Positions 1 to 10,994 of a stretch of 64,000 nucleotides of DNA are shown one piece after another. A program made the translations under genes and the position numbers. Source of the stretch: Craterostigma plantagineum (Eukaryota > Streptophyta > Magnoliopsida > Lamiales > Linderniaceae); assembly GCA_027422505.1 (NCBI GenBank), contig JAPQWV010000005.1:18766001-18830000 (forward strand), in the 5' to 3' direction. Position 1 is the stretch's first letter, and every line of letters begins with the position of its first letter. Below the pieces are notes generated by a model that ran no database searches, was not told the origin of the DNA, and saw only the letters and a list, made by a program, of their open reading frames with translations.

Positions 1-320
1 TAACAAATATACAAGAAAATGGCATAGCATGCTTGTCCTATTCTCTTTCATTGACCCGAGCACCGTACTACTATATAACACCCCCTTCGACAAATACAAA
101 TAACAATAACATCTTTCTCAGTTATATGAACCTCGAGTTGAAAGTCAATAATGAGAGGAAAAGGATGTATGTAGCTACATGCTTGTGAGATGATTAATTG
201 ACGTCGAATGGAAGTATATTATAGAAAGAATTGGAGGTGGTTATGAGCATAGTATATAATTTTCGAGCTCGAGCTCGACTCGTTACCACCCATAATTGGG
301 TTATTATTGGAGTATTTTAT
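1..320 (+). repeat. Module A, copy 1
   Basis: This is one of five dispersed copies of a module of about 300 bp. Recognisable blocks are 'gcttgtcctattctcttt', 'gtactactatataacacc', 'ccttcgacaaatac' and 'aatgagaggaaaaggatg'. Other copies lie near 1540-1790, 7702-7960, 19690-20060 and 34850-35057. The 'actatataac' block could serve as a TATA box, but no downstream ORF is preserved here. The end of the copy carries a 'tcgagctcgagctcgactcg' stretch shared with the copies near 1700 and 19990. It may be the 5' part of a decayed gene family or of an unidentified transposable element. Confidence 0.6.
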
Positions 321-850
321 GGGTGTAAGGATTTTTTCAAGCCCAATACCAGCCCCAGCCCACGCCCGTATAAACTTGTGGGGTTCCTCTCTAAAACCAA
401 TTGGCAATAGAGGGAGTTAGTCCACAAGCTTATAAGTCACTTATATTCATTTTACTTAATCGATGTGGGACATTGAGTTTGCACCCAACAATCCTCCCCT
501 CAAACTCAAGACCACCCAACAAGCCTCCCTTTCGACGATTATCTGCACCAAGCGCTTTTTCATCACTGTTCACCAATCATCTTACAAGGGCCGGGGACAC
601 ACCGCCCACATCGTATCTGGGCTAGAGTTTCTCTTAGATGGGCACCCTCACCCGTTCGTTCCATGCTCACCGCACCACTGTAGGGATTTTTCCAAGCCCA
701 ATTCCAGCCCAAACCCAAGCCCGTATAAGCTTGTGTGGTTCCTCTCTAAAACCAATTGGCAATAGAGGGAGTTAGCCCACAAGTAAAAGGAATATAAGTG
801 GCTTATAAGCCACTTATAAGCCCGTATAAGCTTGTGGGCTAATTGTGTAT
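320..850. repeat. Direct duplication of a ~105-bp repeat segment
   Basis: A segment of about 105 bp at 326-432 recurs at 680-783. It runs from 'aaggattttttcaagccc' to 'aaccaattggcaatagaggg' and then 'agttag.ccacaag'. The intervening DNA has 'cgatgtgggacattgagttt', a phrase common in plant LTR or solo-LTR remnants. A short inverted repeat around 'cttataagccacttataag' lies at 800-830. No gene is visible. It may be a fragmentary LTR or TRIM. Confidence 0.55.
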
Positions 851-1440
851 ATATATTTGTAAAAGTTAATATATATTTAAAGTTAATGCATTACTAGTTA
901 ATGCATTACTAATATGTGATGGGATAATTAAAGTTAATAGATATTTACTTTTGACATATTGCTAAAACAAAGAAATGAACAGTAAGAAATGATAAGAACA
1001 GCTTTGGTTATTATATAGAACTCTTTTTTTTTTTCAGATTTATCATCAGAAAAAAAGGGACAAAACAATTAACTACGCATCATTTATTAGAAACAAAGAA
1101 CATACTAAAAGAAAACAGACATTGAATGAATCAATCTAGAAATCTCACGATCGAGTTGGGAAAACATCTCAAATGCCATACAAAACACAGAAAGCAAAAA
1201 CTAGAAGAATACTAGAAAAGAGCATAAAAGTACTAGTTTGAATAAGAAAACTCAGAAATCTCTGTTGCTAAACAACATTTACCTTATACACACAAACAGA
1301 CAACACATCAGCACAAGTTTATCGAAAGAAGAAGATTGCAACAGTCATATATATCCATAAGAATCTGTAAAAAAAAAAAGAAAAGGTCTAGCGCAAGTCA
1401 TATAATCAACCATAAAGAAACCTGGATTTTTTAAGGGTGT
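850..1440. other. AT-rich intergenic stretch
   Basis: I see no gene or recognisable repeat boundary here. Homopolymer runs such as the T run near 1024 and the A run near 1370 are the only notable structure. Confidence 0.5.
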
Positions 1441-1800
1441 TGATCTTTCGATTGTGCTCTTTTGCGCCGAATATATAGTTCTAGAATATTGTTCTTTATA
1501 TGAAAATTAGCACACACTCATAAACATGTTGGTTCTTTTGATTTGTCTTTCTCAATAATATGAACTTCGAGTTCCAACTCAATACTGCAAGGAAAAGGAT
1601 GTGTGCAACTAAATTGAAGAAGCTTATCATGAATGCAGTTTAATGGAAGTATATCAAAAAAAGAGTTGGAGGTGAGTCCGAGTCTAATATATAATTTTCG
1701 AGCTCGAATTCGATTGTAGAAAACTACATGAGCTCGACTAGTTAACACCCCTTAGTTGTGTTATTATTTGAATAGTTTATGGGGTTTCAATGCATTATAT
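1440..1800 (+). repeat. Module A, partial copy 2
   Basis: The stretch shares 'aatactgcaaggaaaaggatg', 'atatcaaaaaaagagttgga' and 'atataattttcgagctcga' with the copy at 19690-20060. It lacks the upstream TATA-bearing block. It precedes the Argonaute fragment at 1980-2545, as the 19.7 kb copy precedes a second Argonaute fragment, so the two loci are paralogous segments. Confidence 0.55.
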
Positions 1801-1979
1801 TAATAAAAATTAAACATGTGTCGCGTCGTATATACGCTTTCTTATTGGGATTTTATCGCATTGAGCTCGGGTTTCACTACGCTTATATATACTGCTCTAG
1901 TCGTAATTTTCATATATTTCTTGCTTGTATCATCCTCTATAAATTATTACTCATCTGAATTTTTCTTATACCTCTCAAC

Positions 1980-2545
1980 ATGGCAGTCACCCCTTCGAGT
2001 TGTACTATACATCAGTAGAGCATGTTAGGTATGTTGATCTGAATGTGAAGGACAATAACCTGACTATAAAGGAGAACGATGCAATTCATTCGGAAGTGAA
2101 TTTAGATGTGTGGATAGGTGCAACAATAGAAGGAACAAAGGCTTTCATCTGGGATGAAAAATATTTCTCGGCGGATCACATTCAAGCCCTTACTTACGAA
2201 CCGTCCTACACGTAAGCTTCTAGAATCTTCTGCATCATCATAAACTCTGCTCTGTTTGCCCTTTATGTTGATTGGTTCGGTTTCTCTCCACAGATATGCA
2301 AGATGCATACGTTCTGTTTCCATAGGTACGCTCTTATTTAAACACAAACTGTTCTTATTTTTTCAGGATATCACAAAACATTTGGAAATATCTTACTATT
2401 ATACTGCGGATTTACGTGCTTCAATTGTTTTGTCGCAATTCCACCAGCTTATTACGCCTGTCTTGCTGCTTTTTGTGCTCGATTCTACATGGGGTGGTGA
2501 AGCCTTTGCCAGCGGTTCATGGGAGCGTCGAAGAAGGTTTGTGCT
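1980..2545 (+). pseudogene. Argonaute C-terminal (PIWI) gene fragment, copy 1
   Basis: The upstream exon-like reading ends in FIWDEKYFSADHIQAL...SYT, then a GT donor at about 2212. A short exon follows with YARCIRSVSI (2293-2323) after a 'ccacag' acceptor. After another intron-like gap comes PPAYYACLAAFCARFYM (about 2441-2491). These match, in order and with the intron positions kept, the end of the PIWI domain of plant AGO1-clade Argonautes ([27 protein letters not shown]). It is broken: the acceptor before PPAYY has changed from AG to CA, and a TGA follows FYMGW. Keeping introns implies DNA-level duplication, not retroposition. The sequence before FIWDEK (near 2000-2140) does not resemble Argonaute and is unrecognised. 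Confidence 0.72.
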
Positions 2546-2559
2546 CATTTGATTCTCTC

Positions 2560-3587
2560 AAGTTTATCTCTTCATTCTTTGTAATACCCTGAGCCTTGTT
2601 CATTCACATCTTGATTATGTGGTTCTTCGACGATCAAATCATCGGTCGCTTCATCTTTATCCAACGTGCTACTTGTACCAAAATATGTTATTATATCTCC
2701 CGCTTGACTTTGAGTTAATGCTTCCGCCTTTTTTTCCTTTTTCTCTTATAAGATCCCGATGTAGTAGACATTTATTAGTTTTGTTTCTCGTACCTAACAA
2801 CAACAAAAATAAACTGACTTTCCACAAACACATAATATACAAATGTCTCATGAATTAACTACTGCATTAATGAAGTACACTCCGACCACGGATTGCAAAA
2901 TCATATAACCTAGTAGAATTTGGTTTGCAATAGTCAATACACCCACGGTTATTGGAAAACAGTTTTCGAAAAAAAAAGTGTTTGCCGCCAAACAAATAGC
3001 AGCATAAATATACCTAAAAACTCGGTCCCAAATGATAGGACGATTTTATCAGAAAAAAACGACACCCTTTGAAACTGAAGCCCTTTGCCCCTTTGAGACT
3101 TTTGAATTGATATTGTATCACAAGAAGAACAAATCACGTTTTCCTTTTTTTTTGTCTAAATAAAAAGCTTTTATATGTTTTTTTGCGCTGAATTTTTAAT
3201 AAATTACAAAGTTTGGGCTTCTTTGGTTAACAACATCAAGACCCATCTTTATAAGACTTGTCCACTTAACGTTTCCAGCAAATTTACGGCTATTTCTTTT
3301 TCTAATTTAACTATAAACAACATTTTTATAATATCTATCTATATGTGTGTATAATAAATTTTGGGCCCCTTTGAAGTTGGGACCGAGACGACCGCCTCAC
3401 TGGCCTTATATGAGCTACGGAACCTACACGATACATACATGTACCATTTGGGTAACCCAGACCAGAAGCTGAGCTACCCGAACATTCCATTGGGTATCCG
3501 AGTATTTTATAAAATAGATGGAGCCCAATTAATAGTAGCCCAAGCCTATTTGCTCTTATCAATATCCCATTAGGATCAAACCCACTT
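2560..3587. other. Intergenic stretch without recognisable gene
   Basis: No coding signal, tRNA or clear repeat boundary was found. Short ORFs in it have no family resemblance. Confidence 0.45.
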
Positions 3588-3811
3588 CATATATGCCATT
3601 TTAGTCGCTTGGTAATAATCTTCTCCCCAGCAAAACAAATGCATTGATCCATGTTAATAGTGAACGGGTTTCATTTATTATGATGCTACGTACTTCGTCA
3701 TTACCTTCCCAACAGAAGTCATTATTGTCGATCCGAATAGTTGTATATATTCGGTTAAATTGAGGTTCATCCGATTTTTAGTAATTTTCTCCCAAACCTT
3801 GATTTGCTATT
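3588..3811 (+). repeat. Left flank of module A copy 3, split by Copia-1
   Basis: This stretch aligns with 19440-19690 ('agtcattattgtcgatccga', 'agtaatt.tctcccaa.cct'). In the uninterrupted copy the sequence continues 'tttctattctaaatgaaggg'. Here the same junction is split by Copia-1, with CTATT at 3807-3811 and again at 7697-7701. The 19.4 kb paralogue therefore shows the empty-site state. Confidence 0.65.
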
Positions 3812-4370
3812 TGTTGGCTGGGAAAGGAAAAAAAAAATTCGAAGATTGTGTAGCACACAATTTCCTTAAAATAGATTCGCTCCCTCACGTATGTGCTAGA
3901 GGTTTTTAACGAGCGTCTATTTCCCAGGATACTTCGAAAACACGGCGTTCGTTTAGCACAAAAACGACACCGACTACGAACGGAATAAGAATTATAGCAG
4001 AACTAATTTTGAGAGATATTATATATTTCTTTCTCTTATTTTTCTTATTAATTTTGTTGTGTTTTTTCCTTAGAATTAATGGCCTATTTATAGCCAAAAT
4101 ATTGGAATAATTTTTTACTTTTTTATTTTTTTATTTTTTATATATGACACACGTTGATTTGAGTTGAGGAGTGGTTAAAAAACCACTCAATTTGAAAGCC
4201 ACCAATCCCAACTTCTAGAAGTTGGGCCTTCTAGAAGTTGGGCCTATTGGGCCAAAACCGAAGCCCGATAGCTTAATTTGAAAGCCCAAAGCCCAAACCA
4301 AAGACCAATAGCTTAATTTAAAACCCAAATTCTCATTCAAATAAATACTTTACAATTGAATTATCTAACA
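3812..4370 (-). repeat. Copia-1 3' LTR (559 bp)
   Basis: This LTR matches 7220-7696 except for about 80-90 bp (around 4097-4180, AT-rich plus 'gacacacgttgatttgagtt') that the other LTR lacks. The difference must be an indel after or during insertion, because the two LTRs are made identical at integration. Confidence 0.88.
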
Positions 4371-4915
4371 ATCCCCCACATGAATGAGAATTGTTTTTGT
4401 AATGTTTCTGCTAATCTAATGATACTCTGCATGGAGGATAGTATGTTTTACCATTTGAACTTCCTCCTTGTATGCACGCTTGGTTTACTGCAGTCCAGTA
4501 GAACGCGATGTCTTTGAACTGTCCCGCTTTTCGTGTAAACGAACCCACGTACAATACACAGAGACCATTTTCCTCTTGTTCCGTTCTCATGGTTTTGTCC
4601 AGTATGGCCATGGACACGTCCTGATTCTGCGAGGGTTTCTAAAGAACTAAGTCTTTCAGTTCTCCTTTGAAGCGGCCCCACTTCTCCCTAACATAGGTGA
4701 CTTCTCACGTCGCGGGTATTTTCTATCAATACTCTATGATAGTCATTAAAGCATCATAATGCTAGCCTTTTCCGTCATCACTGTTTCTTGACAGGAATGA
4801 GCGGGATTATCCCCCACAGTGATACCAAGTCCTAAGATTAGGTTGTCCCTTTGAACCTAGATCTTGGGATCTCCAGTCACATAGGTAGGGTTTTCCTTCT
4901 TAGTACTTCTATACT

Positions 4916-7189
4916 TTAAGGCTTTAAGCCCATTCCTTTCGTCAACCTTTCAACTGCATCTCTATTTAACCCTTTGGTTAGCGGATCCGCAATGTTATCC
5001 GTCGATTTCACATAATCAATCGAAATAACTCCAGTTGAGAGCAATTGCCTAACGGTATTATGTCGACGACGTATGTGTCTCGACTTACCATTATACATAG
5101 TACTCTGTGCTCGTCTAATCGCCGATTGACTATCGCAATGTATGCATATAGGCGGCGCAGGCTTTTCCCATTTCGGAATATCCTCCAAGAAATGGCGTAA
5201 CCATTCAGCTTCTTCTCCACATTTATCCAAGGCAAAGAACTCGGATTCCATAGTGGATCTTGCTATAACCGTTCGTTTCGAGGATTTCCAAGACACAGCA
5301 GCTCCAGCGAGTGTAAACACATAGCCGCTTGTGCTCTTAGAGTCCTTCATATCAGATATCCAGTTCGCATCTGTGTAGCCTTCTAACACAGCGGGATATC
5401 GACCATAGTGTAATCCATAGTCTCGAGTATACCGTAAGTATCTCAAAACCCGTATTATAGCGGTCCAATGATCCGCACTCGGATTGCTCGTGTAGGAACT
5501 CAGTTTGCTTATAGCATAAGCAATATCTGGCCTAGTACAGCTCATTAGATACATCAAGCTTCCGATAATCCGGGAGTATTCTACTTGAGAAATAGCCTCC
5601 CCGTGATTTTTCGACGAATGAACGCTTCGATCTAATGGCGTTCTGGCAACACCAGAATCACCCTTGCAGAATTTGTCGAGAATTTTATCTACGTAATGAG
5701 CTTGGCTCAAAACAAGACCGTTACTCGTTCGTATGATTTTAATTCCTAAAATCACATCCGCAAGTCCCATATCTTTCATGTCAAATTTCGAATTTAACAT
5801 ATCCTTGGTAGACTTGACCATTTTGTCATACTACCAACAATGAGTATGTCGTCTACATACAGACATAAAATGACGTAGTCATCGCCTGTTTCCTTTGAGT
5901 AAACGCATTTATCGCTCTCATTGATTTTAAAATCGTGGTTGATCATCGCGTGATCAAACTTTTCGTGCCACTTCTTAGGGGCTTGTTTCAAACCATACAA
6001 AGATTTAATCAATCTACAGACTTTCTTTTCGGTTCCAGGAGCACGAAAACCCTCGGGTTGCTCCATATAGATTTCTTCGTCTAATTCACCATTTAAGAAA
6101 GCTGTTTTGACATCCATTTGATGTACTTCCAAATTTCTTAAGGACGCGATAGCAAGTATCATCCTTATCGAATTTATTCTCGTCACATGAGAATATGTGT
6201 CAAAGTAATCTAAGCCTTCGCGTTGCTTGTATCCTTTGATAACAAGTCTGGCTTTATACTTTTCTACAGACCCATCTGGTCTCATTTTCCTTTTAAAGAT
6301 CCATTTTGATCCTAAAGGTTTACATCCCTTTGGAAGATCAACTAACTCCCAAGTGTGATTCTGCAAAATAGAATCAATCTCGCTTTTTATGGCTTCTTTC
6401 CATAAAGGCCCGTCCACGGAGCTCACTGCTTCGTTATAAGTCAGCGGTTCCTTTTCAATCAAAAATGTAACAAAGTCATCACCAAAAAATTTCTCTATTC
6501 GGGCACGCTTGCTTCGTCTCGGTTCAATCTCATGAACCGTACTAGGAGTCTCGGTTTCTATATCATCCCGTTTAGATGTACCGGATCCATAGTCGGATTT
6601 ATAAGGAAATACATTTTCAAAGAAATACGCATTCCTCGATTCCATGACCGTGTTCTTGTGTATATCCAAAATTTTCGAATCATATACAAGAAACCGATAT
6701 GCCGTACTATTGTGTGCATATCCTATGAAAATACAGTCCACCGTTTTAGGACCAATTTTCACCGCTTTTGGCGCAGGTACGGCTACCTTCGCCAAACACC
6801 CCCACATTCGCAAATGTTGGTATGAAGGCGTCTTTCCTTTCCATAACCATATGGAGTTTTATTCATTTTCTTTCGAGGTATCCTATTTAATAGGTAATTA
6901 CTCGTTAAGATAGCTTCGCCCCACATATTAGGCGGTAGACCTGAGCTCAGTAACATCGCATTCATCATCTCTTTTAATGTGCGATTCTTTCGTTCGGCCA
7001 CTCCGTTTGATTGAGGTGAATACAGGGCGGTCAATTCATGGACGATACCATGTTCCACACAGAAGCTCCCAATTGGTGCTTCGTAACCACAGGCATGGCA
7101 GTGGGGATAAAAGTAGTTGGGAGAACGTCAATGTTTCCTTCGTTTCCCGTAGATTCTTGGTTGTTGAGGAGGTCCACGTAGTCTGACAT
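4916..7189 (-). pseudogene. Copia-1 gag/pol remnant (IN C-terminus, RT, RNase H)
   Basis: Reading leftward, a gag-like start (MSDYVDLLNN, from 7189) runs to a stop near 7031. Integrase (HELTALYSPQSNGVAERKNR, about 7040-6780) follows. Next comes the linker (RRSKRARIEKFFG) and reverse transcriptase (KARLVIKGYKQREG, LNGELDEEIYMEQPEGF, YGLKQAP, catalytic LYVDDILIVG). The frame shifts near 5800-5820. It then continues through the end of RT ([26 protein letters not shown]) and RNase H ([34 protein letters not shown]) to a stop at 4916. One frameshift and the missing gag-PR-IN part make it non-autonomous. Confidence 0.88.
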
Positions 7190-7219
7190 CTTTGCGGAAT
7201 CGTCGATCTATTTTAAGAT

Positions 7220-7696
7220 TGTTGGCTGGGAAAGGAAAAAAAAAAATTCGAAGATTGTGAAGCACACAATTTCCTTAAAATAGATTCGCTCCCTCACGTA
7301 TGTGCTAGAGGTTTTTAACGAGCGTCTATTTCCCAGGATACTTCGAAAACACGGCGTTCGTTTAGCACAAAAACGACACCGACTACGAACGGAATAAGAA
7401 TTATAGCAGAACTAATTTTGAGAGATATTATATATTTCTTTCTCTTATTTTTCTTATTAGTTTTGTTGTGTTTTTTCCTTAGAATTAATGGCCTATTTAT
7501 AGCCAAAACCACTCAATTTGAAAGCCACCAATCCCAACTTCTAGAAGTTGGGCCTTCTAGAAGTTGGGCCTATTGGGCCAAAACCGAAGCCCGATAGCTT
7601 AATTTGAAAGCCCAAAGCCCAAACCAAAGCCCAATAGCTTAATTTAAAATCCAAATTCTCATTCAAATAAATACTTTACAATTGAATTATCTAACA
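7220..7696 (-). repeat. Copia-1 5' LTR (477 bp)
   Basis: It is the partner of 3812-4370, with the same ends and the adjacent TSD CTATT at 7697. The missing block begins after 'atagccaaaa'. Confidence 0.88.
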
Positions 7697-7701
7697 CTAT
7701 T

Positions 7702-7960
7702 CTAAAAAAAGGGAAGAATGCATAAAACAAATTTGCTTGAGAATAGCTTGGCATTCTTGTCCTATTCTCTTTCTGTTGACCCGAGCAGTGTAACCCCCTT
7801 CGACAAATGCATTAAGAACTAACGTCTTTCTCAATTATATGAGAACCTCAAGTCGTTTTTTCAAGTCAATACTGCGAGGAAAAGGATGCATGCAAACTCA
7901 GCTTGAGCAGCCTCTGAGATCATGAAGTGAAGTTGAACGGAAGGAAAATCAAATTAGAAA
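7702..7960 (+). repeat. Module A, copy 3 (right part)
   Basis: It shares 'cttgtcctattctctttc', 'ttgacccgagcagtgtaac', 'gcgaggaaaaggatgcatg' with the other module copies. The TATA-like 'ctactatataac' is deleted in this copy. The module here lies upstream of B3-domain fragments instead of an Argonaute fragment. Confidence 0.6.
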
Positions 7961-8087
7961 AAGAGTAGGAAATATTTAAGGAAGATGCGAATGCAATCAA
8001 ACACATGATGAACAAGGATAGAGGAAACTCCTCGGTATATTGATTCATTCCGCAATCTCGCTTCGACATCAATAGCGCGGCGATGGT

Positions 8088-8545
8088 AGCATCTTCTCCA
8101 TGTACAAACTCTATTTTACATGGAGATTATTGTTTTCGATAAAAGTCTTTCAACCACCAACATACAATCAGCGGCTGTGATTCGAATCTTTCCGCCTTAT
8201 AACGTACTCGCGACCACTCTCATCAACCAGCACGGTTCTCCTCAGGTTCTCAATGAAGACCCGCTTCACCAAATCGTGGGTCTTTGTGGGTTGCTCAGGT
8301 TTCCATTGTAATTTGGTGAAGAGGATCTTCGTTGATGGATGAGAGTGGTTGTGAGTATGATATGAGACTGCAAAGATTGAAATCACGGCTGCAGGTTGTA
8401 AGTTGTTTGTTGGAAGACATTTATTGAAATCAATAATCTCGATGTAAAATATCAAATCATCATAGAGTTTGTACGTGGAGAAGATGGGGCATTCAGACCC
8501 AGTGCTACCATTGTCCGCGCTGTTGATATCGAAGCAAGACTGCTG
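8088..8545. repeat. Inverted repeat built from two B3-domain fragments
   Basis: The left arm (about 8088-8283) reads on the minus strand as LVKRVFIENLRRTVLVDESG and then REYVIRRKD, with stops further on. The right arm (about 8311-8545) reads on the plus strand VDESGCEYDM and onward through the same sequence. The arms match over roughly 200 bp with mismatches and small indels, separated by a short loop. The protein reading resembles the LxDxxGxxY and GWxxFxxxNN parts of plant B3 (REM-type) DNA-binding domains. Both arms carry stops and neither encodes a whole domain. A transcript across the site could fold into a long hairpin. Confidence 0.65.
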
Positions 8546-8559
8546 ATGAATTGATGGAG

Positions 8560-9354
8560 GAGATAAGGAATGTCATCCGAACCGTCTATCATTGAGTGAA
8601 GGTTATTATTCTCCTTCAAGCCCCTCATTAACTGCATTATCTTCAATCATCATCATTATCATCATCCTCATCTATATATTTTGCTCATCTTAACATAAAT
8701 AACTAATGGAGCGCCATTCAAGCCATGGAGGGATCGCAATTTCCTTGCCTTGTGAAAAAGATTCCTAATCGAGTTTTTGTTTCATTATATCCTGCAACTT
8801 CAGCTCGATAATAATAACATTTTTCTATTTGTTTTTCTTAGTTCTGGATTTATGGATAAGCAATGTATTAATTATATATTTATAAATATATGTGTCATTA
8901 ATTCTGGTGTAATTAATGTAAGTATTACTTACGAGTTACATGGATTTACAATAATTCGAGTAACTCGTAACTACTCGTAATCCTAAGTTACGAGTTACTT
9001 GAAATCAATATTGATGCCAGATCTAACTCGTATTCTGGGATTACGAGTTACTCCACGTAAGACTCCAGCCAGCGAGGAGTATTTCTGTTCATTTTAGAAA
9101 GTAACTGATAGTAGAAGACAATTTACACCAATCTCGACAATGCAAACAACTTTACTCTGCTTATCTTTTTCTTTTGTACTTTTGACGACATATCAGGATA
9201 CTAAATTTTCTTAAAAACCAACGTTGTGGAGAGCGTTATTTATGTGAAAATATATCTGAGAGGGCCGACGGAGTTGATGCCGGCGTTAGAAATTGAAAAA
9301 AACAACAAATTTGAGAGATTTGCTTATGATGCTCAAGATAGGTAGGCACCGTAG

Positions 9355-9401
<47 letters not shown>

Positions 9402-9874
9402 TATGTTTTTTTAAAATTAAGCAAAATGAACAGATTCAATTCATAGTGAAAGAATTAATAAACTCATTCTTACTCTTCGAATTCAGTTATGTATTCAACT
9501 CGCAGGTCTTCGTATCACTATGAATGTTGATATCAACTTATTGTTTCAACAAATTCAAACAAGGACACAGAAACACATATTTCAAAAAATGCGAGTGACT
9601 CTTTACTTTCTCTCAATTTCTATCTTAAGTTTCTGTTCGTCGACAAAAAGCAACTTTATGCAAAGTAGACTTCACTTTTACATTGTATCTTGTGAAATAA
9701 TTGTCAAAGATCCTTTGCACGGATGATATTAACCTAAACATTAGGAGATAAACCTCGGCATCCATTACGAACTGATTACTCCGAAATGATCATAATCGAT
9801 ATAGAAACCCAATGTGTAATACTTTTGAAGAAATGACTCATATTATCGAAGAATGAGCAATGCGATTGTATTGT
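8560..9874. other. Intergenic stretch with TA microsatellite
   Basis: I see no gene. A (TA)n microsatellite lies at about 9358-9402. Around 8925-9055 'ttacgagttac' and its complement recur several times, giving local dyad symmetry of unknown meaning. Confidence 0.55.
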
Positions 9875-9882
9875 ATCTCAAT

Positions 9883-10572
9883 TAGGGGTGGTTCGGTACG
9901 GTATACCGTACCAAAACTGTGATACCATATACCATACCGAAATTTCGGTATCGAAGAAAATCATATCAATACCATTCCAAAATTTCGGTATACCTTAAAT
10001 TTCGATATGGTATCATACCGAAATTTCGGTATGGTATCGGTATCATACCTTCTATACCATTCACACGGAGGGTTTTTCACCATGCGTGTCTCGTAACTTG
10101 TTAATTCGTTGTTTTCGAATTTTAGTCAATTTAAACTCCTTAGGCCCCAATAAGATGGATTATTAATACCAAATTTTCCAAAATAGAAAGATTTTTTATT
10201 CATAAGACAACCTTAAATAATTTACATATTTTAGTCAGTCTCCTTAGTAAGACAAAGAACTTTACATAACCACAAAATGCAACTTCATATACAGATTAAT
10301 TAAAACGAAACGGCTATATTTATCCATTTTATATTTTTTGAAATAATATAATATATGTAGGTGTGTATATATATATAAAATATAAAAAATTTTAGTATTT
10401 TGGCACTTCGATATAATCGGTATACCTAATTTTTAAATTTAAATACCATTACCGTACCGAAAATTCGGTACGGTACCAAAAACTTCGGTATACCAAAATT
10501 TTCGATATTTTCGGTACGTTTCGATGCGATAAGGACGGTATATCGGTGTTTCGGTATATTTCCTCAGCCCTA
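9883..10572. mobile_element. hAT-type MITE with 8-bp TSD
   Basis: The element begins TAGGGGTG and ends CAGCCCTA, which are imperfect terminal inverted repeats of the hAT type. It is flanked by the exact 8-bp duplication ATCTCAAT (9875-9882 and 10573-10580). The 690-bp interior is non-coding and dominated by variants of 'ttcggtataccgaaatttcg', so it is highly self-complementary. It needs a transposase in trans. Confidence 0.9.
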
Positions 10573-10652
10573 ATCTCAATTATGCATTCCTCTGGTAATC
10601 ATGCAACCGCATTGTGGTGTTTGTTGAGGACAGAATTACAGATGTACACGTT

Positions 10653-10955
10653 TTATATAATAATTATGCCTCGAACATTTTTAAGGCACTGTTTCGATAT
10701 CAAGGCGTGGACGATGGCGGCACGGAGTACGTATCTCCCATTTCTGAGGACAAACTGTATGATTATTTGATCTTTTACATCGACATTATTGTTTTTTGTA
10801 AAAGTCTGCCAACCACCAGTGTACAACATGCGCTCTTGATTCCAGTCTTTCCGCTTCATATTATACTCCTCACCACTATCATCAACCAGCACAGTTGTTC
10901 TCGGGATCTCAATGAAGACACGCTTCACCAGAGCCGTCGGGATATACTGTACAAT
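10653..10955 (-). pseudogene. B3-domain gene fragment (REM-like), copy 2
   Basis: The minus-strand reading contains LVKRVFIEIPRTTVLVDDSG, EEYNMKRKDW, GGWQTFTKNNNVDVKDQII and QFVLRNGRYVLRAA. This follows the order of a plant B3 fold: IPxxxVK, the LxDxxGxxW-like strand, GWxxFxxxN and D...F. The reading stays open for about 90 codons but lacks a proper N-terminus and continues into low-similarity residues. It lies just downstream of the 88-aa gene and next to the hAT MITE. B3 assignment rests on motif order only. Confidence 0.6.
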
Positions 10956-10994
10956 ATTATGAACAGAAGATTTTAATCTTCACAAGCATTCGCC

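Larger units (their letters stand above)
3812..7696 (-). mobile_element. Copia-1: internally deleted Ty1/Copia element with TSDs
   Basis: The element has two LTRs, each starting TGTTGGCTGGGAAAGG and ending TTATCTAACA. It is flanked by the 5-bp duplication CTATT (3807-3811, 7697-7701). A polypurine tract (minus strand TGTGGGGGAT) adjoins the left LTR. Coding is on the minus strand, so the 7220-7696 LTR is the 5' LTR. No clear tRNA-Met primer site follows it. The gag start is fused almost directly to the middle of integrase, so most of gag, the protease and the N-terminal integrase are missing. Clean TSDs and similar LTRs suggest a fairly recent insertion that probably needed helper functions. 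Confidence 0.9.

Noticed and set aside
2000..2545. A working Argonaute gene
   Set aside because: Only the end of PIWI is present, with a lost splice acceptor and an early stop.
8088..8545. Pack-MULE carrying B3 fragments
   Set aside because: No long terminal inverted repeats or 9-bp duplication were found around the fragments.
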